Below are positions 9,616-21,465 of a DNA stretch of 64,000 nucleotides, piece after piece; the stretch's first letter is position 1; each line of letters begins with the position of its first letter. A model generated the notes under the pieces. That model did not search any database and was not told the origin of the DNA. It worked only from the letters and a program-made list of their open reading frames with translations. The translations under genes were made by a program, and so were the position numbers. Source of the DNA: an uncultured Devosia sp. (GTDB lineage: Bacteria; Pseudomonadota; Alphaproteobacteria; Rhizobiales; Devosiaceae). Where the stretch lies: positions 1-64,000 of the forward strand of contig NZ_CAJXJS010000001.1 of assembly GCF_913055165.1 (NCBI RefSeq), in the 5' to 3' direction.

Positions 9616-11160
9616 TCAGGTCGAAACCAGAGCCTGCCAGATGAGAATGCCGATGAGCGCGAGTACGCTCACCATCACCGCTATCGCCAGGCCCCGCAAA
9701 AGCCTGTCGCGGGGCCGGTTCACCATCGCCCGGTGCTCGGCCAGGGCAATTTCGGCCTGCTCGATCAGAGCGGGCACCCTGCCGGCCGCCGCACCGATCC
9801 GGCCCAGATGGCCAGCCAGGTCCTCCAACCGGCCAATGGGCCCTTCCTCCCGTCTCAGCCATTCGCTCACGACCGGTTCGGCGATCGTCCAGATATCGAG
9901 GTCAGGGTCGAGATTACGCGCCACCCCTTCCACCAGCACCATGGACTTCTGCAACAGCACCAGCTCGGGTCGCGTCTGCATGTCGAACAGGTCGGTGACG
10001 GTGAACAGCTGGCCCAAAACCTTGGCCATGGAAATGTCGGCGGCCGTGCGGCCATGCAAGGGTTCGCCGATGGAGCGGATAGCGAGGGTGAAATCATCCA
10101 CCGACTGGGTCCTGGGCACATAGCCGATATCGAAATGGCGCTGCGCCACCAGGCGGTAGTTGCGGGTGATGAAGCCATAAAGGATATCGGCGAGGAACCG
10201 TCGCTCGGTCTTGCCAATGCGGCCCATGATGCCGAAATCCACGGCGATTACGTCGCCCGTTCGGGGGTCGGCGAACAGATTGCCCGGATGCATGTCGGCA
10301 TGGAAGTAGCCATCGCGAATGGCGTGGCGCAGAAAGCTTTGCAGCAGTTTGGCGGCAAGCGCCTTGCGGTCGATCCCCGCCGCGTCGATGGCGGCGTGGT
10401 CCCGAATGGGAATGCCCTGCATCCAGCTGGTCGTGAGGACATTTTGCGCCACATGATCCCAGTGGACCTCGGGAATGACAAAGCCTTCGTCCTTGCTGAT
10501 GTTCTCGGCCATCTCGGAGATGGCGGCGGCTTCCAGCCGCAGATCCAGTTCAAGCTTCATGGAGCGGTCGAGCGTGCGCACCACCTCGGTCGGGCGCAGC
10601 CGCCTGCTGGCTGGCGAAAGCGCCTCCGCCAGCCGCGCACCGGCATGGAGACTGTCCGTGTCTGCCCGAAAGCGCTCAACGACGCCGGGCCGCAGCATCT
10701 TGACCGCCACGACGCGTGGGACCTCATTGGGTACGCGCAGACGCGCCTTGTGCACCTGGGCGATCGAGGCCGCAGCAATCGGCTCGCTGATCTCGGTGAG
10801 TTGCTCCGCCTTGTCTCCCAAGGCCGCCTGGAGGATGCCGGGGACCAGCTTCGGATCGAACGGCGGCATGCGATCCTGGAGGCCCGAAAGATCTGCCGCT
10901 GCCTGCACGCCGACAATGTCGGGCCGGGTGGCCAGCGTCTGGCCGAATTTCACATAGGAAGGGCCCAGCTTGTGCAGGGCGGCATTAAGCCGCTCAATGC
11001 TGCCGGTTCTGCGCACGGCACGTCGTTCGACCAGCCGCGCCAAGCCGATGCCGGCCTTCATCATCGGTGGCAGCGACTCCGCCGGCAGCACGGAGAAAGC
11101 GCCCTCGCGCGCCAGCACCCAGCCGGCATGGATCAGGCGGAGCAGGGACCCAAGTGCCAT
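9616..11160 (-). CDS. ubiB: UbiB, ubiquinone biosynthesis accessory ATPase/kinase
   Basis: UbiB is an atypical kinase-fold ATPase of the ABC1/ADCK family needed for coenzyme Q synthesis at the inner membrane. The 514-residue protein has the KxGQ motif (SYVKFGQTLATRPD), the Ala-rich loop AAASIAQVH in place of a Gly-rich loop, the HADMHPGN catalytic loop and the VDFGIMG metal-binding motif. Two hydrophobic segments at the C-terminus, the last being GLAIAVMVSVLALIGILIW, anchor it. It starts three bases after ubiE and is clearly coupled to it. Confidence 0.93.
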   Translation of the reverse strand: MALGSLLRLIHAGWVLAREGAFSVLPAESLPPMMKAGIGLARLVERRAVRRTGSIERLNAALHKLGPSYVKFGQTLATRPDIVGVQAAADLSGLQDRMPPFDPKLVPGILQAALGDKAEQLTEISEPIAAASIAQVHKARLRVPNEVPRVVAVKMLRPGVVERFRADTDSLHAGARLAEALSPASRRLRPTEVVRTLDRSMKLELDLRLEAAAISEMAENISKDEGFVIPEVHWDHVAQNVLTTSWMQGIPIRDHAAIDAAGIDRKALAAKLLQSFLRHAIRDGYFHADMHPGNLFADPRTGDVIAVDFGIMGRIGKTERRFLADILYGFITRNYRLVAQRHFDIGYVPRTQSVDDFTLAIRSIGEPLHGRTAADISMAKVLGQLFTVTDLFDMQTRPELVLLQKSMVLVEGVARNLDPDLDIWTIAEPVVSEWLRREEGPIGRLEDLAGHLGRIGAAAGRVPALIEQAEIALAEHRAMVNRPRDRLLRGLAIAVMVSVLALIGILIWQALVST

Positions 11161-11163
11161 GAA

Positions 11164-11928
11164 TTAGAGCTTCCAGCCCGAGAACAGCGTGGCGATATTG
11201 CCCGTGAAGCTGTGGTGTTTGGTTCTTTTGAACCCGGCCTTGCCTAGCATGGCCGAGAACTCAGGCGGCGCCGGAAACTTGCGGATCGATTCTATGAAAT
11301 ACTGATAGGGCTGCGCGTCGCCTGTTACCACCTTGCCCATGGGCGGGATGAACCTGTCCGAATAGAACCGGTAGACGGCGTCGAACCCGGGCACGTCGAC
11401 CTGCGAGAATTCGAGAACAAGGATGCGTCCGCCCCGCTTGAGCACGCGATGCGCCTCGTCCAGCGCCTTTTGTATGCGGGGCACATTTCGGATCCCAAAG
11501 GCGATGGTATAGGCGTCAAAGCTGTTGGCTTCGAAGGGCAGTTCCTCGGCATTGGCCTCGATGAACTGCACCTGCCCAGGGTAGCGCCAGGCCTTCGCCC
11601 GGTCCGCACCGACGCGCAACATGTCGTCATTGATGTCCGAGACGATGACCTCGGCATAGCCGAGGGAAGCATTGACGATGCGTTCGCCGATATCGCCTGT
11701 GCCCCCCGCCATGTCGAGCACCCTATAGGGGCGCGAGCCGGCCTTGGGTGGCGCAAGCTCGGCAACCAGCGCGTCTTTCCACAGGCGATGGACGCCAACG
11801 CTCATCAGATCGTTCATCAGGTCGTAGCGGTCGGCCACATCGTGGAACACCTTGTCCACCAGCCCCTGCTTGTCCTCCAGGGCGACGGTCCGTTCGCCGA
11901 AATGGGTGGTCTCGCGGGTCTGGTTCAT
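11164..11928 (-). CDS. ubiE: demethylmenaquinol/2-methoxy-6-polyprenylbenzoquinol methylase UbiE
   Basis: A SAM-dependent C-methyltransferase of ubiquinone (and menaquinone) synthesis. The 254-residue protein carries the UbiE signature [18 protein letters not shown], the SAM motif [15 protein letters not shown], a NAEELPF motif, and [16 protein letters not shown]. The frame is open far upstream through mutM antisense sequence; I choose the ATG at 11928 because an AAGG ribosome site lies about ten bases before it, with 11952 (MPVEKAF) as an alternative. It is divergent from mutM and co-directional with ubiB. Confidence 0.94.
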   Translation of the reverse strand: MNQTRETTHFGERTVALEDKQGLVDKVFHDVADRYDLMNDLMSVGVHRLWKDALVAELAPPKAGSRPYRVLDMAGGTGDIGERIVNASLGYAEVIVSDINDDMLRVGADRAKAWRYPGQVQFIEANAEELPFEANSFDAYTIAFGIRNVPRIQKALDEAHRVLKRGGRILVLEFSQVDVPGFDAVYRFYSDRFIPPMGKVVTGDAQPYQYFIESIRKFPAPPEFSAMLGKAGFKRTKHHSFTGNIATLFSGWKL

Positions 11929-12042
11929 GGCAAAGGCCTTTTCAACCGGCATCGGGTCGATGGATCTTGTGTTGCCCGTATACATAAGCCGCATAGACTT
12001 GCCCATGCCACAAAGGCGCGCAGGGTGAAGGAGTTTTTGCCA

Positions 12043-12927
12043 ATGCCCGAATTGCCGGAGGTCGAAACCGTGCGCCGGGGTCTGGCGCCCTGGCTTGAGG
12101 GGGCCACCATCAAGGCTGTGACGCTCAACCGCAAGGATCTGCGTTTCCCGTTTCCCGAAGGCCTGAAGGGCGCGCTGGAAGGCCAGCGGGTAACCCATGT
12201 CGGAAGGCGGGCCAAATATTTGCTGATTGCTCTCTCGAACGGAAAGACGCTGCTCAGCCATTTGGGCATGACCGGCTCCTGGCGCTTCGCCGAGCATCCG
12301 ATTGACAAGCCCCCGCGTTACTATGAGCCGGGGACTGAGCCCCGGCACGACCATATGGTCTGGGCGCTCGATCATCCCGATCACGGCAGAAGCCACCTTA
12401 TCTATGCCGATCCACGCCGTTTCGGCTTCATCGCGCTTTATGACGACCCGGCTGACAGCCCCTATTTGCAGGACCTGGGGCCCGAGCCGCTCGGCAATCA
12501 CTTCAGTGCCGCGCAGATGGCGCAGGCCTTTGCCGGCAAGAAGGCGCCAATCAAGGCGGCTCTGCTCGACCAGCGCGTGGTGGCCGGACTGGGCAATATC
12601 TACGTTGCCGAGGCGCTGCATCGGGCCCATATCCTGCCCATGGTCGAGGCGCGCACCCTGGTCACAAAGGCGGGGAGGCCCAAAAAGGCGCTGGATCATC
12701 TTACCCACGCCATACGCGAGGTGCTGACGGCCGCCATAGAGGTGGGCGGCTCCACGATCCGCGACTTCCGCAGCCTCGAGGGCGCGGGCTACTTCCAGCA
12801 CAATTTTGCGGTCTATGACCGGGAAGGCGATCCCTGCCCGACCCCACTGTGCAAGGGTGTTGTCAATCGTATCGTCCAGTCGGGCCGCTCGACCTTTTAT
12901 TGCCCGGTCTGCCAGAGGGCGCCCTGA
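12043..12927 (+). CDS. mutM: formamidopyrimidine-DNA glycosylase MutM
   Basis: MutM (Fpg) removes oxidised purines such as 8-oxoguanine and cleaves the abasic site. The start at 12043 is fixed by the catalytic N-terminus: Met is removed to expose Pro2 of [13 protein letters not shown], with Glu3 as acid. A good AAGGAG ribosome site precedes it. The 294-residue protein also has the [15 protein letters not shown] helix-two-turn-helix and the C-terminal zinc finger with four cysteines (CPTPLC and CPVC). It is divergent from ubiE and 157 bases before rpsT. Confidence 0.96.
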   Translation: MPELPEVETVRRGLAPWLEGATIKAVTLNRKDLRFPFPEGLKGALEGQRVTHVGRRAKYLLIALSNGKTLLSHLGMTGSWRFAEHPIDKPPRYYEPGTEPRHDHMVWALDHPDHGRSHLIYADPRRFGFIALYDDPADSPYLQDLGPEPLGNHFSAAQMAQAFAGKKAPIKAALLDQRVVAGLGNIYVAEALHRAHILPMVEARTLVTKAGRPKKALDHLTHAIREVLTAAIEVGGSTIRDFRSLEGAGYFQHNFAVYDREGDPCPTPLCKGVVNRIVQSGRSTFYCPVCQRAP

Positions 12928-12949
12928 CCCGCCTCGGGCCCGAATCCAG

Positions 12950-12978
12950 TTGACGCCTACCAGGCTTTGCCCTATAGA
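12950..12978 (+). promoter_or_regulatory. sigma-70 type promoter for rpsT
   Basis: TTGACG (12950-12955) and TATAGA (12973-12978) are separated by exactly 17 bases, a near-consensus housekeeping promoter. Transcription would begin about 100 bases before the rpsT ATG, leaving a leader in which S20 autoregulation could act. The elements are seen; the use is inferred. Confidence 0.7.
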
Positions 12979-13084
12979 CCCCCCGACTTGGCGGCAGCTG
13001 TGCCGCCGCTTTCATTTCATCCCGGACGGTTGCAGCGCTCGATAGGCGCACAATCTGCCGGTTGGACGACCCAAGAGGACCACA

Positions 13085-13351
13085 ATGGCCAATACGCCGT
13101 CAGCCAAGAAGGCGACCCGCAAGATTGCTGCCCGCACCGCGATCAACAAGTCGCGTCGCAGCCGCGTGCGTACGTTCATCCGCAAGGTTGAGGAAGCGAT
13201 CACCGCTGGTGATCACTCTGCTGCCTTCGCGGCTCTCAAGGCTGCCGAGCCGGAAATCCATCGCGCTGCCGGCAAGGGTATCGTTCATGCCAATCTGGCC
13301 GCTCGCAAGGTCTCGCGGCTGAACAGCCGCGTAAAGGCTCTGGCCGTATAA
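13085..13351 (+). CDS. rpsT: 30S ribosomal protein S20
   Basis: S20 binds 16S rRNA early in small-subunit assembly. The 88-residue, strongly basic protein starts [18 protein letters not shown] and shows the family helices ([41 protein letters not shown]). It has its own promoter and terminator, so it is monocistronic. Its position between mutM and dnaA matches the chromosomal replication region of many Rhizobiales. Confidence 0.97.
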   Translation: MANTPSAKKATRKIAARTAINKSRRSRVRTFIRKVEEAITAGDHSAAFAALKAAEPEIHRAAGKGIVHANLAARKVSRLNSRVKALAV

Positions 13352-13400
13352 GCATTAAGGACCGCGCGGTCTTCGCAAGGCGGTCTGGGAACTGCAATTC

Positions 13401-13423
13401 GGGCTCCGCAAGGGGCCCTTTTT
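13401..13423 (+). terminator. Rho-independent terminator of rpsT
   Basis: GGGCTCC and GGGGCCC form a 7-bp stem (one G-U pair) around the stable GCAA tetraloop, followed by five T. It lies 50 bases after the rpsT stop. Confidence 0.85.
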
Positions 13424-14169
13424 GTTGTATGGTAGTCGGGTAGTTTTTTCGCCATTGTTCTGTCACATGACTAAATAGTGACGGACGGGCCGGACCGGGA
13501 ACGAACCGGGAAGCTTTGGTTTTCTCTATTCTTTACAGAGGCCTAGGCCTTCCGGAGCACTCGTGCCTTTCCGCCAGCCCGGCCTGTGGGCACGGTGAGG
13601 TGAAAAATTCTCCTACTGTGGCAAGGGCGGCTAAGTGTTCGAATCTGCCTTGAGTCACAGGCTCTTGTAAGGGGTCACTTTCCCGGGTCCGCGGACCACT
13701 AAAATCCCGCCTCCGAGTCAAGCCCCTATTTCAACGATTCACGTGTTGCGGGTCCAATTTCGTGCCTCTAATGTACCTTTGCCGACAGGGAAAGAGAGGG
13801 GTGGAACGACCCTCCGGACCTTGCGGCAGGCTCCCGCCAGGGAGTTTGGGTTTGGGGCAGTTCCGGCAGCAATGTCGGGAAATTCAGCCAGTAACTTTGT
13901 GTAGGCCGCACAGGTGGCGGCCGGTCAAACTTGGGTTGGCAGCGTTCATTCGACCAGTGACCGAAAAGGCCTGGTTCAAGTGAAAGGTCAAGACGGGAAC
14001 GGCGGACCATGAGCCGCCGGACAATAGAATTGTGTCCGCGTTTTGCGGGCGCAGGGGCGAAGCCGTGTCTGAACCGGACCATCAGGGGCCGGCTGGGCAC
14101 AAAACTAATCAGGGGCGATTCCGGCATTGCGGACCGGAACGGCGGCAACAAAGAATGGGGCAAGACACG
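13424..14169 (+). other. non-coding region upstream of dnaA
   Basis: About 750 bases with no convincing gene. The replication origin of relatives is not always here, and I looked for DnaA boxes (TTATNCACA or its complement) on both strands and found none; the nearest matches, such as TGTGGCAAG near 13617, are poor. A perfect 12-bp palindrome GGTCCGCGGACC lies at 13686-13697. The stretch presumably holds the dnaA promoter and a long leader, but I cannot place the promoter with confidence. Confidence 0.5.
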
Positions 14170-15711
14170 ATGATGCGACAGGCAACCGCGGGAAGAGATG
14201 ATTGGGCTGCGGCCAATTCCTCTTCTCCTTCCACTTCCAGCAAAGGCGGTACTCCTGTCATGTCCACACCAGAGGCTTCTTCTCCCGATCAGCGCGAGCT
14301 CTGGACCCGCGTGCGGGCGCGGCTCAAAGCGGCTGTGGGCGAGGATGTTTTTGCCTCCTGGTTCGCCCGGCTTGAGCTCGAAGAACTGGTTGATGACCTC
14401 GTCCATCTGAGTGCCCCGACACGCTTCCTGTGCTCTTGGGTGCAGTCCAACTATGCCGACCGTATTCTGGAGGCCTTCCGCAATGACGTGCCTGAAGCCG
14501 GACGCCTGCAGGTGACCATGCGGGTCAACGGCCAGGCCCGGCCGCGTCTGGCGCCCGTCGCCGAAGCCGCGGCGCCCGAAGCTCCGGCAGCGCAGCCCTC
14601 CGCTCCGGCTCCTTCGGCCCCCGCCCTGCCGCGGCTGGTGCGCGACAACGCCAAGTCCGGCGATGCTCTTTCCGGCAGCGCCATTGATCCGCGCATGACT
14701 TTCGACAGTTTCGTCGCCGGTGCGGCCAATGAAATGGCCCTCGGCGTGGCCCGTCAGATCGCCAATGCGGCGATCAACAATGCGGTCACCTTCAACCCGG
14801 TCTATATCCATTCCACCGTCGGTCTGGGCAAGTCGCACCTGCTCAACGGCATAGCCCATGCCGTGGCCGAGGCCGACCCCACAAAGAACATCGTCTACCT
14901 GACCGCCGACCACTTCATGTACCACTTCATTACCGCCGTGCAGCGCCAGAGCGCGCTCGGCTTCAAGGAGTGGCTGCGCCGTGTCGACCTCCTGCTGATC
15001 GATGACATGCAGTTCCTGCAGGGCAAGTCGGCCACCGAGTTCGGCCACACGCTGGGCGCTCTTCTGACCGGCGCCAAGCAGGTCGTCGTTGCCGCAGATG
15101 CTCCGCCGCGTGATCTTGAAATGCTCGATGAGCGCGTCCGTTCGCGCCTCTCGGGCGGCCTGGTTGTGCCCATCTCTCCCTTTGATCACGAATTGCGCCG
15201 GGATATCGTCCAGCGCCGTGCAGATCAGGTCAATGCCCGCTTCGGCATGCAGTTCCCGTCGGCTGTGATCGACTATATTGCCCGCGCCGTGGTCAGCCAT
15301 GGCCGCGACCTCGATGGCGCCGTCAACCGCCTGGTGGCGGCCAACCAGCTCACCGGTGAACTGATCACCGTGCCGCTGGCCGAAAAGACCCTGGCCGATC
15401 TCATCCGTGCCCGCGATGCCAAGCGCGTGCGCATCGAGGACATCCTCAAGATCGTGTCCCGCCACTACAAGGTGCCGCGCAACGAATTGCTTTCGGCTCG
15501 CCGCTCGCGCGATGTGGTGCGTCCGCGCCAGATAGCCATGTACTTGGCAAAGGCGCTGACCAGCCGCTCGCTGCCGGAAATCGGTCGTCGCTTCGGCGGT
15601 CGCGACCACACCACCGTGCTCCATTCCGTCCGCAAGGTCGAGCAAATGATCAAGGATGACCTGGAACTGGGTCAGGAAATTGAGCTGCTCAAGAGAATGC
15701 TCGAAGAATAG
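14170..15711 (+). CDS. dnaA: chromosomal replication initiator DnaA
   Basis: DnaA is the AAA+ protein that opens the origin. Domain I starts near [23 protein letters not shown], a Pro/Ala-rich linker follows (about 130-165 of this model), and the ATPase shows Walker A TVGLGKSH and Walker [10 protein letters not shown]. The C-terminal domain IV has the DnaA signature [15 protein letters not shown]. The start is uncertain: I use the ATG at 14170 (513 residues), but the ATG at 14260 lies just before the conserved part, has an AAAGGCGG site upstream and would give 483 residues. The sequence between them is poor in coding character, so 14260 may be correct. Confidence 0.93.
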   Translation: MMRQATAGRDDWAAANSSSPSTSSKGGTPVMSTPEASSPDQRELWTRVRARLKAAVGEDVFASWFARLELEELVDDLVHLSAPTRFLCSWVQSNYADRILEAFRNDVPEAGRLQVTMRVNGQARPRLAPVAEAAAPEAPAAQPSAPAPSAPALPRLVRDNAKSGDALSGSAIDPRMTFDSFVAGAANEMALGVARQIANAAINNAVTFNPVYIHSTVGLGKSHLLNGIAHAVAEADPTKNIVYLTADHFMYHFITAVQRQSALGFKEWLRRVDLLLIDDMQFLQGKSATEFGHTLGALLTGAKQVVVAADAPPRDLEMLDERVRSRLSGGLVVPISPFDHELRRDIVQRRADQVNARFGMQFPSAVIDYIARAVVSHGRDLDGAVNRLVAANQLTGELITVPLAEKTLADLIRARDAKRVRIEDILKIVSRHYKVPRNELLSARRSRDVVRPRQIAMYLAKALTSRSLPEIGRRFGGRDHTTVLHSVRKVEQMIKDDLELGQEIELLKRMLEE

Positions 15712-15748
15712 CCTTTGAATAGCCGGATTGGCGGGGCAGTTTTCCGCA

Positions 15749-16144
15749 ATGTTTCGTGCTTCTGCCCGCCTTCTGGCCCTTCTCGGTCTCATCAGCAGCC
15801 CTGTCTTTGCCCAGGTTGCCCCCAAGCTCCCAACTCCGGAGGAGCGGGCGGCCCAGAACCTGGCCATCGCCACGGCCGTTCAGGAACAATTGCTTGATTG
15901 CTGGCGCCTGCCGGCCGGGTATGAGAGCCGGTCGATCTCCGTTCGGCTGGCCTTTCTGGGGAATGGCGAACTGGACGGCGATCCCCATGTCTTGGCTGAG
16001 AGCCTGCGAACGGCCGGCAAATATCCCGAGTTGATCCGTTCGATCGCGGACGCGATCGCCAATTGCGTACCGTTTCAGGGGCTGGATGCATTGGGTGCGC
16101 TGCCGGGCGAACGATTTGACATCACCGTTCACTTCTCAGGCTGA
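15749..16144 (+). CDS. secreted protein with TolA C-terminal-like domain
   Basis: A 131-residue exported protein: the start at 15749 opens a signal peptide (MFRASARLLALLGLIS, cleavage after SPVFA). The mature part reads like the periplasmic C-terminal domain of TolA or a TonB-type protein: VQEQLLDCWRLPAGYE, then SVRLAFLGNGEL, and a closing DALGALPGERFDITVHF with a second Cys that could pair with the first. Without the membrane-spanning rod of TolA it would be a free periplasmic domain. It lies 38 bases after dnaA. The similarity is by pattern only. Confidence 0.6.
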   Translation: MFRASARLLALLGLISSPVFAQVAPKLPTPEERAAQNLAIATAVQEQLLDCWRLPAGYESRSISVRLAFLGNGELDGDPHVLAESLRTAGKYPELIRSIADAIANCVPFQGLDALGALPGERFDITVHFSG

Positions 16145-16266
16145 AGTCCACAGCTAGCATGCGGCCAAAGGTCCCCTCGGCCTTGCCAATTTCCTATGAA
16201 ACTGTAAACGTCCCAACCCCGGCTTCGCCGGGTCTGCTGTCGCGTATTGCCGGGAAGAAGAACTCC

Positions 16267-17388
16267 ATGAAAGTCACGCTCGAACGCAATCATCTGCTCA
16301 AGTCGCTGAGTCATGTGCACCGGGTGGTGGAGCGCCGCAATACCTATCCGATCCTGGCCAATGTGCTGTTCAAGGCGAGCGACGATCGGGTGGAACTGCG
16401 CGCTACCGACCTCGATATCGAGGTGACAGAGAGCGTGCCCGCCATGGTATCCACGCCCGGCTCCACCACGGTGCCGGCGCACACCCTCTACGAGATCGTC
16501 CGCAAGCTGGCCGATGGCGCCGAGGTGCGGCTGGAAACCGATGGCGGCGAGAACATGGTCCTGACCTCGGGCCGTTCGCGCTTTAACCTGGCTTGCCTTT
16601 CACCGGACAGCTTTCCCGACCTCAAGTCCGGCGCCTTTGCGCATGAGTTCGACATCCCCGCCGCATCCCTGCGCGAGCTGATCGAGCGTACCCAGTTCGC
16701 GATCTCCAATGAGGAGACGCGCTACTATCTCAATGGCATCTACTTCCATGCTGTCGAAAGCTCCGCAGCCGGGTCGCTGTTTCGCGCCGTCGCCACCGAT
16801 GGGCATCGCATGGCCCGGGCCGAAATTGCTGCCCCTGCCGGTGCCGAGGGCATGAGTGGCATTATCGTGCCCAAGAAGACTGTCGGCGAGGTGCAGAAAC
16901 TGCTCGATGGCGTTGATGGCGATGTGCATGTCGAGGTGTCCGACACCAAGATCCGCTTCACTGTCGGCCCGGTGGTGCTGCTGTCAAAGCTGATCGAGGG
17001 CACCTTCCCCGACTATGATCGGGTGACGCCAAAGAACAACGACAAGCAGATGATGGTCGACAAGGCCGGCTTTGCCATCGCCGTTGATCGCGTCTCGACC
17101 ATTGCCTCGGATCGCGGCGGCAAGGCGGTCAAGCTTTCGGCCAAGGACGGGCTGCTTGAGCTCTCGGTGACCAATCCGGACCATGGGACCGCCAGCGAGG
17201 AAGTCGCGGTCGAATTCGAGACCGACGGCTTCGAAATCGGCTTCAACGCGCGCTACCTGCTCGACATCATCCAGCAGATCCGTTCGGACAGCGCGGTATT
17301 TTTGTTCAACGATGCCAATTCTCCGACCCTGGTCAAGGAAGAGGGCGAATCCAGCGCGCTCTATGTGCTGATGCCGATGCGTGTCTAG
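16267..17388 (+). CDS. dnaN: DNA polymerase III subunit beta (sliding clamp)
   Basis: The ring-shaped clamp tethers DNA polymerase III to DNA. I start it at 16267, where the family N-terminus MKVTLERNHLLKSLSHVHRVVERRNTYPIL begins, giving 373 residues; the frame is open 36 codons upstream without similarity. The three clamp domains are present, with the typical end SSALYVLMPMRV. It precedes recF by 132 bases, the usual dnaA-dnaN-recF-gyrB order apart from the inserted TolA-like gene. Confidence 0.96.
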   Translation: MKVTLERNHLLKSLSHVHRVVERRNTYPILANVLFKASDDRVELRATDLDIEVTESVPAMVSTPGSTTVPAHTLYEIVRKLADGAEVRLETDGGENMVLTSGRSRFNLACLSPDSFPDLKSGAFAHEFDIPAASLRELIERTQFAISNEETRYYLNGIYFHAVESSAAGSLFRAVATDGHRMARAEIAAPAGAEGMSGIIVPKKTVGEVQKLLDGVDGDVHVEVSDTKIRFTVGPVVLLSKLIEGTFPDYDRVTPKNNDKQMMVDKAGFAIAVDRVSTIASDRGGKAVKLSAKDGLLELSVTNPDHGTASEEVAVEFETDGFEIGFNARYLLDIIQQIRSDSAVFLFNDANSPTLVKEEGESSALYVLMPMRV

Positions 17389-17520
17389 GCGGCGTCCCGT
17401 CGGGGACATCGCTCCAGTGGAGCGAATTGAGCCGACTAGGTCCGCAGGGTCCCGGTGTCCGGCATGCTCGATCCCGCTGTTTTCGAAGGGGCCAAGGGTT
17501 AGCCGGAGCGTGAAGTAGTC

Positions 17521-18636
17521 ATGATCCGCCATATTTCCCGCCTGCGCCTCACCGCCTTTCGTAATTATGCCAGTGCTGCGCTCGATCTTGATGAGCGTCA
17601 CGTCGTGCTGACCGGGCCCAATGGCTCGGGCAAAACCAATCTGCTCGAAGCCATCTCCGTGCTCTCGCCCGGACGAGGTCTGCGGGGGGCCAGCTTCGAC
17701 ACACTGCAATCGCATGGATCGGACCTGCCTTGGGCCGTAGCGGCAACCATTGAAACCGATGATGGCCCGGCCGATATCGGCACCGGCGCCCTCCCTGACG
17801 GCGGCCGGCGTGTACGTATCAACAGCGCCAATGCCCGGTCCATTGAGGCCATGAGCGACTATCTGCGGGTGCTCTGGCTGACCCCGGCGATGGATGGCCT
17901 GTTCTCAGGGCCGGCCGGCGATCGACGTCGCTTTCTCGACCGGTTGGTCACAACGCTGATCCCTGGCCATTCCGCCGCCGTCTCCGACTATGACAAGGCC
18001 ATGCGGCAGCGCAACAAGCTGCTCGAGGACGGGGGCGATCCGGGCTGGCTGGGTGCCGTTGAGGCACAGATGGCCGAACTGGGCGCCTCGATCCATCTCA
18101 ATCGCACCGATAGCCTCACTCACCTGCAAGCATTGATCGCGGAAAGCCTGGACGACGGCAGTTTCCCCGCAGCTCTGCTGGCACTGACGCCATTGTTTGA
18201 AGACACGCAGGAGCCGTCGACCTCGGCGGCGCTTGAAGCCTTGCTGGCAGAGCGCTGGAATGCATTACGGCCTCTTGATCGGGCAGCGGGACGCACCACA
18301 TCTGGTCCACACCGCGTCGATCTTGAAGTGGTGCATGCGCAAAAGCAGATGCCCGCCGCTCTCGGCTCGACCGGGGAGCAGAAGGCGTTGCTGATCGGGC
18401 TCATTCTGGCCCATGCCCGACTGGTGCGGCTGCGCACGGGTATCGTGCCTATCCTGTTGCTCGACGAGATCGCCGCCCATCTCGATCCGGATCGCAGAAA
18501 AGCCCTGTTTGCGGCGCTCGATGGCCTGGAGACCCAGTGCTTTTTGACCGGCACCGACCCTGTGTTGTTCGAGGCGCTGGAGGATCGCGCCCAGCGCATT
18601 GGCGTGCGCGACGGCAGACTGGCGGCACAAGGGTGA
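17521..18636 (+). CDS. recF: DNA replication and repair protein RecF
   Basis: RecF is an SMC-like ATPase that helps load RecA at gaps through RecOR. The 371-residue protein starts with the RecF pattern HISRLRLTAFRNYASA, has Walker A GPNGSGKT (32-39), and near the C-terminus the ABC signature-like STGEQKALLIGLILAHA followed by Walker B ILLLDEIAAHLD. Length is normal. It sits between dnaN and gyrB. Confidence 0.95.
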   Translation: MIRHISRLRLTAFRNYASAALDLDERHVVLTGPNGSGKTNLLEAISVLSPGRGLRGASFDTLQSHGSDLPWAVAATIETDDGPADIGTGALPDGGRRVRINSANARSIEAMSDYLRVLWLTPAMDGLFSGPAGDRRRFLDRLVTTLIPGHSAAVSDYDKAMRQRNKLLEDGGDPGWLGAVEAQMAELGASIHLNRTDSLTHLQALIAESLDDGSFPAALLALTPLFEDTQEPSTSAALEALLAERWNALRPLDRAAGRTTSGPHRVDLEVVHAQKQMPAALGSTGEQKALLIGLILAHARLVRLRTGIVPILLLDEIAAHLDPDRRKALFAALDGLETQCFLTGTDPVLFEALEDRAQRIGVRDGRLAAQG

Positions 18637-18714
18637 AAATCCCCGGCAAAAGCCGGTGAAACGGCCAATTTTCTTGGGGTTTCACCCCCATTCCGCTAGA
18701 ACCATACCACGTGA

Positions 18715-21189
<2,475 letters not shown>

Positions 21190-21205
21190 GAGCCGTGCCG
21201 AAGGC

Positions 21206-21230
21206 AAAATCTCCCCAGTGGGGTGATTTT
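21206..21230 (+). terminator. terminator of gyrB
   Basis: AAAATCTCCCC and GGGGTGATTTT form an 11-bp stem with one mismatch around the loop AGT, with the T-rich arm acting as the U tract. It begins 17 bases after the gyrB stop. Confidence 0.7.
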
Positions 21231-21465
21231 AGGTGAGCAGGCCATGAGACCTATGCTCGAATGGCGTTTTGGCTTGGTTGGTCGGCTGCGCATGTCTCAG
21301 GCTCGCGCTGTCGCCCATGAGCACATAGGCGTGCCTTCTTGTCTGCGCGACATTGTTCGACCACATGGATCAATGCGTCTGACCCGGTGATCTTCTCATC
21401 GGCGCGGCAGATGCTTAGTTACGGACGAGAGCCGGTTCCGGCTGCACCATTTCCGCGAGGTTTCC

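Noticed and set aside
13424-14169. Candidate oriC next to dnaA
   Set aside because: No DnaA boxes or AT-rich unwinding stretch were found, so I did not annotate an origin.
13768-15873. 701-codon leftward frame opposite dnaA
   Set aside because: It mirrors dnaA codons on the other strand and gives a His/Gly-rich string without motifs.
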